DNA of 40,350 nucleotides from an uncultured Methanomethylovorans sp. (GTDB lineage Archaea > Halobacteriota > Methanosarcinia > Methanosarcinales > Methanosarcinaceae). Positions 18,253 to 26,271 of the stretch are shown piece by piece (positions within the stretch are counted from its first letter, which is position 1; every line of letters begins with the position of its first letter). The position numbers were made by a program, and so were the translations under genes. The stretch covers positions 1-40,350 of the forward strand of contig CALBTS010000559.1 in NCBI GenBank assembly GCA_937968035.1. Reading direction: 5' to 3'. The notes beneath the pieces were generated by a model, which did not search any database, had not been told where the DNA came from, and saw nothing but the letters and a program-made list of their open reading frames with translations.

Positions 18253-19044
18253 CTACCATATTGTCCAGCCACCATCAATTACGACATTTGCGCCGTTTAT
18301 GTAATTAGAAGCATCTGATGCAAGCAGCAGAATTGTACCCTTTAAATCATCTGGACGTCCTATTCTCTTTAATGGAACTTTTTCTTCAAGTTTTTTTATG
18401 AACTCTTTGTCCTTTTGGACATATGGATTTGGGAATGGGCCTGGAGATATTGAATTTGAACTTATTCCAAATTTACCATACACTGCTGCTACGTATTTCG
18501 TAAATTGTATTATTGCTGCTTTACCAGCACCGTAATTTGGAGGATTGTAAAAGTTATTATTTTCATATATTGATACATCAGGAGAAACCAATCCGTACAT
18601 TGAAGATATGTTTATTATCTTTCCGGCCTTATTCTCTATCATGTGGGGCAAAACAGCTTTTGTACACCTGTATACTGAACTAACGCTACCATCAATTCCA
18701 GTATTCCATTCTTCGTTTGTCATTGAAAGCAGATCTTTTCCAGCTCCGTAGAATGCATTGTTTATCAGGACATCAATTCTACCCCTATTTTGGATTATGG
18801 ACTCAACGGCGTTTTTTATGCTTTCATAGTCGGATATATCCAGCTTCAATGAACAGTTGTCGTTTCCAAACTCTTCATTAAGTTTTTGAGATAACTTGTC
18901 ATTTTTCTCAATATCCCTGCTCCCAATTATTAAATTAGCACCATATTCTGCAAGGGCTTCACACATGCTTTCTCCTAAATGGCCACCTCCACCAGTTATT
19001 AAAATTACTTTGTCTCTTAGATCAAACATGTTGTTTAATAGCAT
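18253..19044 (-). CDS. Short-chain dehydrogenase/reductase, PtmA-like
   Basis: About 263 aa of classical SDR: the NAD(P) motif TGGGGHLGES at about residues 17-26, VLINNAFYGAG, the serine region IINISSMYGLVSP, the catalytic YGAGK and the C-terminal NYINGANVVIDGGWT. The inserted YENNNFYNPPNYGAGK segment resembles flagellin-modification PtmA proteins of Campylobacter-type ulosonic acid clusters (recalled, not searched). I chose ATG 19044 because GGTGA, which includes the stop of the upstream reductase, lies seven bases before it. It occupies a place in the pse run where a pseG gene might be expected. The substrate is unknown. Confidence 0.8.
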   Translation of the reverse strand: MLLNNMFDLRDKVILITGGGGHLGESMCEALAEYGANLIIGSRDIEKNDKLSQKLNEEFGNDNCSLKLDISDYESIKNAVESIIQNRGRIDVLINNAFYGAGKDLLSMTNEEWNTGIDGSVSSVYRCTKAVLPHMIENKAGKIINISSMYGLVSPDVSIYENNNFYNPPNYGAGKAAIIQFTKYVAAVYGKFGISSNSISPGPFPNPYVQKDKEFIKKLEEKVPLKRIGRPDDLKGTILLLASDASNYINGANVVIDGGWTIW

Positions 19045-19051
19045 TAGAACT

Positions 19052-19936
19052 TCACCATTTCCTTGGGTCAATTATGTTCTCATCAATATTAGCAAATATA
19101 GAGGTATCGAAAGGAAAAATATCAAGGGATTTAAAATCTTCGATGTTTTGTTTCAATTGCAGAACTGAATCAACACCAATTATGATCGAATCAATTTCTT
19201 CAATCGAGTTAACAAAGCCCAATGCCAGTTTGGATAGGTTCGTGCTATTTTCTTGAGCCAGCTGGTTTAACTTTGTTAAATATTTGTTAGCTGATGTCAG
19301 GTTTGGAGGTAAATTATTTACATCCATGAAAACTAATCCCTGCAAAAAAACACTTCTGGAAAATATTGTGAATCCGCGCTCCTTCAATCTTTTGAGGAGC
19401 GAATTTTTAAGAAATCTCTGATCCAGAATACTCAGAGGAATTTGTATCGTATCGACTTCAGTTATCTCTATTATTTTTTCAGCTTCTTGGGGTGTATAGA
19501 CAGATACTCCAATACTCTTGATCAATCCTGAACTTTTCGCTTTGATTAGAATTGGTATCAATTCATCATACAGAGCAATGTCCTGAAAGTCATGAATTAG
19601 ATAGTTATCAATGCATTCTATTTTCAAATTAGTTAGCGATGTTTGGATCCTTTGGAATATCTCTTGCTCTAAATTACTATGATGAATTTCATTCTTGGCA
19701 AGCGGTCCTAACTTGGACGTGATATAACATGATGAATGTTCTTTATTCCTAAGAAAATCACCCAGTATGGTTTCACTATCTCCATAAACACTTGCTGTAT
19801 CAAAAGATCTAATATTGTTCGTAAATGCAAATTCAAGTATATCTAATGCCTTTTTTTTCTGCGGCTTCCCGATTTTATTATTGATCCCGTAATCTAAACC
19901 TAACTGCGCTGTTCCGAGTGTTAATCTTGAAACCAT
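19052..19936 (-). CDS. Aldo/keto reductase
   Basis: The 294 aa form an AKR barrel: TLGTAQLGLDYGINN at the start, the catalytic tyrosine region RSFDTASVYGDSE, the lysine region YITSKLGP, the histidine region NYLIHDF, and NADP-binding residues in the C-terminal IIIGVDSVLQLKQNI. Such reductases are often found in pseudaminic clusters next to the CMP transferase and synthase genes, but their step is not established. GGTGA precedes the ATG. The gene lies 58 bases after the SpsF-type gene and seven bases before the SDR, so all three are probably co-transcribed. Confidence 0.85.
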   Translation of the reverse strand: MVSRLTLGTAQLGLDYGINNKIGKPQKKKALDILEFAFTNNIRSFDTASVYGDSETILGDFLRNKEHSSCYITSKLGPLAKNEIHHSNLEQEIFQRIQTSLTNLKIECIDNYLIHDFQDIALYDELIPILIKAKSSGLIKSIGVSVYTPQEAEKIIEITEVDTIQIPLSILDQRFLKNSLLKRLKERGFTIFSRSVFLQGLVFMDVNNLPPNLTSANKYLTKLNQLAQENSTNLSKLALGFVNSIEEIDSIIIGVDSVLQLKQNIEDFKSLDIFPFDTSIFANIDENIIDPRKW

Positions 19937-19994
19937 TGGATTTCACCTTTCTCAAAGCATCACTTAGCATTTTTGCGGGAAAGTCATCTTATTT

Positions 19995-20723
19995 TCAGCA
20001 ATCCCTATAGTTTTTCTGTTTAACATTTTGATTTATTTCCTTAATATCGGGGTGTTCATCTAAATAATCGATAATTTCTATGATATCTGTATATGAGAGA
20101 TCTCCAAAGGCCTCGTTTAATTTTAAATAAAGCCTAAAATCTTCTTTTGTATCAATTGTTAATCGTATATCTTCTCTTTCAAGAGCTTTTATTGGACTGA
20201 CATATTTGACTTTAAAGGATTCCTCATTTTCATATATATAAGGAGTCACATGTTCAATATGGTATTTCTCCTTTCCAAGTTCCCATGACCTTTTTAATGA
20301 TCGGAAGTTGAAAACTTCACTTCCTGTACCTATTATTATCCCTTTTGAACTAACATAGTCGCAATCATGTTTTATCAGATGATCGACTTGAAATGCAATG
20401 AGATCAAGACTCACCAACGGATTATCGGCCGTTATCCTTACGATTATATCTGCATTGTATTCCTTTGCCGCTTGATAATATCTGTCCAATACATTTTCTT
20501 CAGACCCTCTAAATATTTGAACGGCATTCTGTAAGGATATTGTTTCAATAATGTCATCTTCCCTTTTAGTGGTTGTAGCAACAATTAATTTATTAAAAAA
20601 CTTTAAATTTTTAACGCGGCATAATAATATTTCCAGAACTGTTTTATTGCCAATTTTTTTTACAACTTTACCAGGCAGCCTTGTAGACCCTGTTCTTGCT
20701 TGAATTATTCCAGCAATATTCAT
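19995..20723 (-). CDS. SpsF-type cytidylyltransferase, probable CMP-pseudaminic acid synthetase
   Basis: The 242 aa have a GT-A nucleotidyltransferase fold beginning MNIAGIIQARTGSTRLPGKV, then IVATTTKREDD, RGSEENVLDRYYQAA and VRITADNPLVS with an acidic metal-binding region. This is the SpsF subfamily, related to NeuA/KdsB CMP-sugar synthetases. In this position, between pseC and pseH/pseI, it most likely plays the PseF role of making the CMP-activated nine-carbon sugar. ATG 20723 is preferred over TTG 20732 because it matches the family start. Its sequence differs clearly from the second CMP transferase at 26272. Confidence 0.75.
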   Translation of the reverse strand: MNIAGIIQARTGSTRLPGKVVKKIGNKTVLEILLCRVKNLKFFNKLIVATTTKREDDIIETISLQNAVQIFRGSEENVLDRYYQAAKEYNADIIVRITADNPLVSLDLIAFQVDHLIKHDCDYVSSKGIIIGTGSEVFNFRSLKRSWELGKEKYHIEHVTPYIYENEESFKVKYVSPIKALEREDIRLTIDTKEDFRLYLKLNEAFGDLSYTDIIEIIDYLDEHPDIKEINQNVKQKNYRDC

Positions 20724-20750
20724 TAATAGCAACTCTGAGCGGTCATGTAT

Positions 20751-21884
20751 CTATAAAGAATGAATGATCTTCAATATTGATGACACCACATACTCAACAT
20801 CTTCCTCGGTCATTTCAGGGAACAAAGGTAATGTAATAATATGTTTGAATACATCCTCAGTCACTGGATAGTCTTTTTTGCTGAAACTGAAGTTCTCAGC
20901 GTAATAACTGTGACGATAAGCCGGGATATAGTGGAGATTTACTCCAATATTCTCTTTTCGCATGTACTTGAAAAATTCATCTCTGTTTATTGATTTATCA
21001 AGCAGGATCGTGTAAATGTGCCATCCATGTCTTATTTTTTCTTTCGTTATAGGGAGGCTTATTAATTCAATATCCTGGAGGAGTTCCTTGTAATATAATG
21101 CGATTTCATTCCTCCTTTCAATAAATCCATCGATCTTCCCCAGCTGGGAAATTCCAAGGGCTGCCTGAATATCTGTCATCCGATAATTCCGGCCAAGCAT
21201 TTTCATATCGTATGCCCATCCTGCATCGGGTCCATAACGTGACACTGCATTTCTGTCTATACCATGGCTATGGAGCATCCTTGCTTTTTGTGCCAGTTCC
21301 AGATTGTTCGTAACTACAGCTCCCCCTTCTCCTGTAGTTATTGGTTTCACAGGATGGAAACTGAAGGCTGTAAGATCCGCAAAATTACCTACTTTTTTCC
21401 CATGATAACTGGCTCCAAGGGAATGACATGCATCTTCTATCAGGTAGAGGCTATGTTCATTGGCGATTTCCTGTATTTCTTCGATTTCACAGGGATGACC
21501 TGCATAGTCCACATATAGTATTGCCTTAGTTTTTGGTGTAATCCTTTTTTTGATATCTTCTGGATCGATATTACGAGTATCTCTTCCAATATCTGCAAAA
21601 ACAGGCCTCAGACCGTTGTACAGCAGTGCATTGCTTGTGGCGACAAATGTAAAGGGAGTAGTAATAACTTCTGATCCCTTTGGTAAGTCGAGTGAAGCTA
21701 CGGCAACATCCAGGGCACTGGTACCGCTGTTCATTGCAATTGCATGTTCAGATCCTACATAGTCACAGAGAGCATTTTCAAATTCAGATATCTTTGGTCC
21801 AGTGGTTAACCAATCACTTCTCAGGACCTTTATAACCTCTTCAATATCTTCATCATCTATTGTTTGATGCCCATAAGGAATCAT
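20751..21884 (-). CDS. pseC: PseC-type UDP-4-amino-sugar aminotransferase
   Basis: A 377-aa PLP enzyme of the DegT/DnrJ/EryC1/StrS family. The N-terminal IPYGHQTIDDEDIEEV and DWLTTGP match PseC. The cofactor region shows NSGTSALDVA, D151 in EDACHSLGA and the Schiff-base lysine K180 in SFHPVKPITTGEGG. PseC aminates the 4-keto product of PseB to UDP-4-amino-4,6-dideoxy-AltNAc. Its start overlaps the stop of the cupin gene by four bases (ATGA), so it is translationally coupled to it. Length and motifs are complete. Confidence 0.92.
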   Translation of the reverse strand: MIPYGHQTIDDEDIEEVIKVLRSDWLTTGPKISEFENALCDYVGSEHAIAMNSGTSALDVAVASLDLPKGSEVITTPFTFVATSNALLYNGLRPVFADIGRDTRNIDPEDIKKRITPKTKAILYVDYAGHPCEIEEIQEIANEHSLYLIEDACHSLGASYHGKKVGNFADLTAFSFHPVKPITTGEGGAVVTNNLELAQKARMLHSHGIDRNAVSRYGPDAGWAYDMKMLGRNYRMTDIQAALGISQLGKIDGFIERRNEIALYYKELLQDIELISLPITKEKIRHGWHIYTILLDKSINRDEFFKYMRKENIGVNLHYIPAYRHSYYAENFSFSKKDYPVTEDVFKHIITLPLFPEMTEEDVEYVVSSILKIIHSL

Positions 21885-22282
21885 AACGCAACCTCATAGG
21901 GAATTGTATCCTCTTTGTTCTCAGGGTTTTTACTGAAAACTATCACACTGGCTTCAGTGTTTGAAATGTTCTTTACTGAATGAGCCACCAATGGTGGGAT
22001 GTAGATCAATTCATATGTCTCTGATCTTGAATCCAGCACGATCTCTTCATACTCGCCGGAAACCATGTCCTTTAAACATAATTTGATCTTCCCGGCAGCC
22101 AGAGCTAACCATTCCTCTTTACTTTTATGATAATGGTTGGCTCTGGACTTCATGGGTTCGATAGATACCACATAAGAATGCACACAATTGAAGGGCTCAT
22201 CTTCATAATTCATTGATATGAGTTCAGAAAGCCATCCATCATCTCTTCTGTGTTTTACCCGTGTCAATTTATCGTATAACAT
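21881..22282 (-). CDS. Cupin-fold WxcM/FdtA-like sugar isomerase or epimerase
   Basis: The 133 aa form a small cupin: SYVVSIEPMKSRANHYHKSKEEW holds the metal- or substrate-binding histidines, followed by YIPPLVAHSVKN. Relatives act on nucleotide-linked 4-keto sugars as 3,4-ketoisomerases or 3,5-epimerases (FdtA, WxcM C-terminal half), while others only bind sugar. It sits between pseB and pseC, overlapping pseC by four bases, so it could act on the 4-keto intermediate that PseB makes. The normal Pse pathway does not need such an enzyme, so a modified product is possible. Confidence 0.75.
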   Translation of the reverse strand: MLYDKLTRVKHRRDDGWLSELISMNYEDEPFNCVHSYVVSIEPMKSRANHYHKSKEEWLALAAGKIKLCLKDMVSGEYEEIVLDSRSETYELIYIPPLVAHSVKNISNTEASVIVFSKNPENKEDTIPYEVAL

Positions 22283-22289
22283 GGCTACA

Positions 22290-23273
22290 TCATAACATTT
22301 TTTTCAGTTGTTCGCTTGTAAGCCATTTGTCGTTAATATCGCTTGAATATCTGAAATTATCAGGAAGCTCCTTTCCAGAGGGGGTATTTTCTCTTTTCCA
22401 GAATGAGAACTCCGGCTCGATCACAAAGTGGTCAGGAAATTCTTTCACATGCCTGGATTCGTCCTCTGTGATCATAATTTCATGTAGTTTTTCCCCAGGC
22501 CTGATACCAGTAAATTCTTTAGTTGCTTCTGGGGCTATTGCTTCTGCCAGATCCGTTATTTTCATACTGGGTATTTTTGGAACGAAAATTTCTCCTCCAC
22601 GCATCTGCTGGATCGAGTTGAGTACAAAACGAACACCCTGGTCAAGAGTCAACCAGAAACGTGTCATTCTTTCATCAGTAATTGTCAGAACACCGCTTTT
22701 CTTCTGTTCGTTGAATAAAGGTATCACACTTCCCCGACTGCCGATAACATTTCCATATCTCACGCAGCTAAATCTGGTTCTTCCTTTGCCGGTATAGGTA
22801 TTTCCCTGAACGAACAGTTTTTCAGCAACCATTTTTGTCGCTCCGTAAAGGTTTACAGGATGCACAGCTTTATCTGTACTGATAGCCATCACTTTTTCAA
22901 CAGAATTGTCAATAGCTGCGTCAATTACATTCACTGATCCATCGATGTTGGTTTTAATAGCCTCGATAGGATTATACTCACAGGCAGGTACCTGTTTCAA
23001 TGCTGCTGCATGGACCACAATGTCTATTCCGTTCATTGCACGATATAGCCTGTCCCGATCCCTTACATCACCTATCAGGAATCTGAGGCGTTTGTCATTG
23101 AATTCCTGTTTCATTAGGTACTGATTGAATTCTCCTCTGGAATATATTCTCAGGCTGTTCGGATTGAATTCCCTAAGCACGATCTCAGTGAATTTTTTAC
23201 CGAAAGAACCGGTTCCCCCCGTGAGAAGTACATTTTTACCATCGAATAAGGATAGATCAATTTTGCTTTGCAT
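22290..23273 (-). CDS. pseB: UDP-GlcNAc 4,6-dehydratase (inverting), PseB
   Basis: The first committed enzyme of pseudaminic acid synthesis, converting UDP-GlcNAc to the 4-keto-6-deoxy-L-arabino sugar. The 327 aa show the NAD motif LLTGGTGSFGKK at about residues 16-27, HAAALKQVPACEYNP, the catalytic STDK at 132-135 and YGATK at 143-147, and the C-terminal GIRPGEKLHEIMI. These match the FlaA1/PseB subgroup of extended SDRs. It is the first gene of the minus-strand pse run, with a TATA box about 50 bases upstream. Only seven bases separate it from the cupin gene. Confidence 0.93.
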   Translation of the reverse strand: MQSKIDLSLFDGKNVLLTGGTGSFGKKFTEIVLREFNPNSLRIYSRGEFNQYLMKQEFNDKRLRFLIGDVRDRDRLYRAMNGIDIVVHAAALKQVPACEYNPIEAIKTNIDGSVNVIDAAIDNSVEKVMAISTDKAVHPVNLYGATKMVAEKLFVQGNTYTGKGRTRFSCVRYGNVIGSRGSVIPLFNEQKKSGVLTITDERMTRFWLTLDQGVRFVLNSIQQMRGGEIFVPKIPSMKITDLAEAIAPEATKEFTGIRPGEKLHEIMITEDESRHVKEFPDHFVIEPEFSFWKRENTPSGKELPDNFRYSSDINDKWLTSEQLKKML

Positions 23274-23320
23274 GCTTTTACCAACTTTGGAATGTGATTA
23301 TGTACACTTATAATGGGCAT

Positions 23321-23334
23321 TTTATATATAAAGT
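23321..23334 (-). promoter_or_regulatory. TATA box of the pse operon
   Basis: The minus strand reads gaactttatatataaaa, a strong TATA element centred about 54 bases before the pseB ATG. Usual archaeal spacing puts the transcript start near 23302 with a leader of about 30 bases. It probably drives pseB and the genes after it. Confidence 0.55.
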
Positions 23335-23550
23335 TCATTTTGATTGTAGTTCCTTTAGCTGTTTTCATTTCCAGATCAAACTTTGCTTTCAGCACAGGAT
23401 CTTGGATCCGGCTTAAAAAACTGAAGTCACTGTCAATCATTCTTTATGTTACTGATGTGTCATCTTTTTCTTGAAAGTTGTAGATCCATGTCGCAATAGA
23501 GGTAAAAATGAGTTCATTCAAATAAGTTTTTTCACAGGGCAGGAACCATG

Positions 23551-23565
23551 TATATTTATATATCT
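23551..23565 (+). promoter_or_regulatory. TATA box of the plus-strand sugar-acid cassette
   Basis: The sequence tatatttatatatct lies about 55 bases before the dehydrogenase start. A transcript start near 23585 would give a leader of about 30 bases carrying the GAGGT site at 23604-23608. The arrangement mirrors the pseB promoter on the other strand. Confidence 0.5.
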
Positions 23566-23612
23566 ACAACCTTAAATAAATCACCGATTCTTCGTTCCAG
23601 ATAGAGGTCTGA

Positions 23613-24542
23613 TTGATAGTGGATGCAAAAATTGCAATAACAATTCGTTCATTTTCGGCAACACAATTGTTGTCATTGTCACTTCGTGACATTGGGGAAA
23701 TATCATATATTAATAACACTGGTAAACGTCTTAATGAGGAAGATCTGTGTTCTATACTTACAAATGTGGAAGGCGTTATTGCGGGTACTGAAAAGTTTAC
23801 GAGACGTGTGTTTGAATCCTCTCCAAATCTACGTGTTATCTCTCGTGTTGGTACAGGAATTGATAATATTGATATGGAAGCCGCAAATGAATATGGCGTT
23901 TCGGTCATGAACACTCCCAACTCACCTGTTTTATCAGTTGCAGAGCACACTATCGCATTGATATTTGCTGTATTAAAGCGAATAGCTATATATAACGAAA
24001 ATATGCGTAAAAACGATTATTCGGTTGATTCCGGTTTCTTGCTCGCAGGCAGAATTGTGGGCATTATCGGTCTTGGCAGAATAGGACGAAAGGTTGCTGA
24101 AATGTTGGAGATGCTGGGATGCAATATTTATTATTATGATCCTTTTTTGCCGGATGACTTTAGTACAAAATGGATAAGAATGGATAAATTAAACAGTCTT
24201 CTCCAAATTGCTGACATTGTGACTTTGCATCTGCCTCCGCTCTCAGAAGGCAAACCAATAATGAGCAAAAAAGAATTTGAACACTGTAAACATGATATGA
24301 TCTTGATCAATACTTCACGTGGTTCACTTATAGATGAAGATGCTCTTGCACAAGCAATTGAAGAAGATAAAATATGGGGAGCAGGTTTAGATGTGTTCCC
24401 GGTAGAACCATATAGCGGAAAATTGCTTGAATACCCACAGATCGTCACAACGCCTCATGTTGCGTCCAATACTATTGAATCAAGACAAGAGATGGAAAAA
24501 GAAGCGATTAGCGGATTAATCACTAAATTAAGGGATCTATAA
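23613..24542 (+). CDS. D-isomer-specific 2-hydroxyacid dehydrogenase (phosphoglycerate dehydrogenase-like)
   Basis: The 309 aa show the family layout: substrate domain with SRVGTGIDNIDMEAA, NAD-binding GLGRIG at 153-158, and the catalytic residues R236 (NTSRGSLIDEDAL), E265 (FPVEP) and H282 (TPHVAS). It oxidises or reduces a 2-hydroxy or 2-keto acid with NAD(H). It lacks the C-terminal ACT regulatory domain of many serine-pathway SerA enzymes. Together with the epimerase, aldolase and CMP transferase that follow, this points to sugar-acid chemistry rather than serine synthesis. The start is TTG 23613 or GTG 23619, both served by GAGGT at 23604. Its stop overlaps the next ATG by one base. Confidence 0.85.
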   Translation: MIVDAKIAITIRSFSATQLLSLSLRDIGEISYINNTGKRLNEEDLCSILTNVEGVIAGTEKFTRRVFESSPNLRVISRVGTGIDNIDMEAANEYGVSVMNTPNSPVLSVAEHTIALIFAVLKRIAIYNENMRKNDYSVDSGFLLAGRIVGIIGLGRIGRKVAEMLEMLGCNIYYYDPFLPDDFSTKWIRMDKLNSLLQIADIVTLHLPPLSEGKPIMSKKEFEHCKHDMILINTSRGSLIDEDALAQAIEEDKIWGAGLDVFPVEPYSGKLLEYPQIVTTPHVASNTIESRQEMEKEAISGLITKLRDL

Positions 24543-25456
24543 TGAATAAAGCACTGGTTACCGGTGGGAATGGCTTTCTAGGACATCATATTGTCAGGGA
24601 ATTGTCAAACAGAGGGATAGAAGTAATTGTTTATGATATTGCTAAATCCTCTTTCATGGATGAGATGTCTGAAATCGGACCTATACAATTTATTGAGGGT
24701 AATATCCTTGATAGCTCAAAACTGGAATCTGCTATGGAAGGATGTGACACAGTTTTCCATACAGCTGCGATTGCAAATCTGGAGGATGCATTAAAGCATC
24801 CTGTAGAAACAATGGAAGTAAATGTGATGGGTACATTACATTGTCTAGAAGCTGCAAGAAAACATAAAGTAAATCGTTTTGTGTTTGCAAGTTCAGTTTA
24901 TGTAAGTGGTAATTGGGGTTCCTTTTACAGAATTTCGAAGCAAACAGGTGAATCTCTTTGTAAAACATATTCAAATGAATTCGGTCTTGATTTTAGCATT
25001 ATAAGATATGGGAGCTTATATGGAAGGGAAGCAAACAATTGGAATTTCCTGTATAGTGTCTTAAAGGAGCTTCTGTTAAGTAAACAATATACATATTATG
25101 GTTCTCCTGATTCTTTACGAGAGTACATTCACATAAATGACGCTGCCCGTGAAACTATTAATATTGCCAATAACAGTGATTTTAGAAATAGATCCGTATT
25201 GATCACCGGGCACCAGAAGATGTCCCATAAGGAGTTTTTCAATATGATACAGGAAATCCTGGGCGAAAAACTGACTATTATTTTTGAAGATAGCGATAAA
25301 AATAGTCACTACAAAATAACTCCTTACTCTTTTGAGCCAGACATTCCGCTCCGGATCAATCTTTCAACATATATTGACATAAATGAAGGAATTCTTGATT
25401 GTTTGCGAGAGGTACAAATGGAGATTGAAAATGGCAAGCAAACTAAAACTAAATGA
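24542..25456 (+). CDS. NAD-dependent sugar epimerase/dehydratase (extended SDR)
   Basis: The 304 aa carry the nucleotide motif TGGNGFLGHH at about residues 7-16, VFHTAAIANL, and the catalytic serine region FASSVYVSG with Y129-x3-K133 (FYRISK). The family alters nucleotide-linked sugars at C4 or C4/C6. Within this cassette the substrate could be a nucleotide sugar feeding the aldolase or the transferases. It is coupled to the dehydrogenase (TAATG overlap) and overlaps the aldolase start by 26 bases. The specific reaction cannot be assigned. Confidence 0.85.
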   Translation: MNKALVTGGNGFLGHHIVRELSNRGIEVIVYDIAKSSFMDEMSEIGPIQFIEGNILDSSKLESAMEGCDTVFHTAAIANLEDALKHPVETMEVNVMGTLHCLEAARKHKVNRFVFASSVYVSGNWGSFYRISKQTGESLCKTYSNEFGLDFSIIRYGSLYGREANNWNFLYSVLKELLLSKQYTYYGSPDSLREYIHINDAARETINIANNSDFRNRSVLITGHQKMSHKEFFNMIQEILGEKLTIIFEDSDKNSHYKITPYSFEPDIPLRINLSTYIDINEGILDCLREVQMEIENGKQTKTK

Positions 25457-26228
25457 AAAACATACTCTAAAGTATAAGTTGCGGACCCATACATTAACTA
25501 TTGGTTCATGGATCACGATCGGTGATCCTTCAATTGCTGAAATTATGGCCAAAAGCGGTTTTGACTGGCTCACTGTGGATATGGAACACAGTGCTATCAC
25601 ATTACATGAGGCACAGCAGTTGATCCAGGTGATTGAACTCTCTGGTTGCGTTCCACTTGTCCGAGTTGGAAATAACGATCCCAATCTTATAAAACGCGTA
25701 ATGGATGCAGGTGCCCACGGTGTTATAGTTCCAATGGTGAATAATGCAAAAGATGCCGAACTTGCAGTTAAAGCTGTTAAATATCCGCCGATCGGTACCA
25801 GAGGTGTAGGGCTTGCAAGAGCTCAGGGATATGGCGTGGATTTTGAAAAATATAAATACTGGGTTGAAAGAGAAAGTATTGTTATTGTCCAGATAGAACA
25901 CATTGATGCAGTAAATAATATTGAAGAAATTATCCTGACAGAAGGAGTAGATGGTTTTATCATAGGGCCTTATGATCTGTCTGGTTCTTTAGGCATTCCC
26001 GGGGAATTCAATGATCCAAAAGTGACAGAGTCTCTGGAAAAGGTCAAGAAAGCAGCTAAAAAGGCAAATATTATTTCCGGATTTCATGTAGTACCTCCTG
26101 AAATAGATTTGTTGGAAGCCAAGATCGAGGAAGGATATCGTTTCCTGGGATATAGTCTGGATAGCTTGTTTTTGGCAGAAGCGTGCAGAACAGATCTGGA
26201 TAAGATCCATCGGATAAACAAACTGTAG
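25431..26228 (+). CDS. HpcH/HpaI-type class II aldolase (2-keto-3-deoxy acid aldolase)
   Basis: About 265 aa with the HpaI/citrate-lyase-like barrel: TIGSWITIGDPSIAEIMA, the catalytic histidine in VDMEHSAI, GTRGVGLARAQGYG, the metal-ligand glutamate in VQIEHIDA and the aspartate in GPYDLSGSLGIPG. These enzymes form or cleave 2-keto-3-deoxy acids from pyruvate and an aldehyde, using a divalent metal. I chose ATG 25431 because GGAGA lies about six bases before it. An earlier in-frame start at 25383 would overlap the epimerase by 74 bases. It ends with TAG. Finding it before a CMP transferase suggests a synthetic role. Confidence 0.85.
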   Translation: MASKLKLNEKHTLKYKLRTHTLTIGSWITIGDPSIAEIMAKSGFDWLTVDMEHSAITLHEAQQLIQVIELSGCVPLVRVGNNDPNLIKRVMDAGAHGVIVPMVNNAKDAELAVKAVKYPPIGTRGVGLARAQGYGVDFEKYKYWVERESIVIVQIEHIDAVNNIEEIILTEGVDGFIIGPYDLSGSLGIPGEFNDPKVTESLEKVKKAAKKANIISGFHVVPPEIDLLEAKIEEGYRFLGYSLDSLFLAEACRTDLDKIHRINKL

Positions 26229-26271
26229 ATTTTATTTTATTGGTACACCAGCCATAAAGGATGAACGGATT

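Larger units (their letters stand above)
23274..23612. other. Divergent intergenic region between pseB and the plus-strand cassette
   Basis: This 339-base region separates two oppositely transcribed sugar-synthesis units. It contains a TATA box for each side, near 23327 and near 23558. I see no convincing gene. A minus-strand open frame that covers part of it overlaps the pseB promoter and runs into pseB in another frame, so I do not call it. Confidence 0.7.

Noticed and set aside
23150..23440. A 96-codon minus-strand open frame across the pseB 5' end
   Set aside because: It overlaps pseB in another frame and covers the strong TATA box near 23327, and its product has no family features.
25383..25430. 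An earlier start for the aldolase at 25383
   Set aside because: It would overlap the epimerase by 74 bases, whereas ATG 25431 has a GGAGA site and begins where the family sequence begins.
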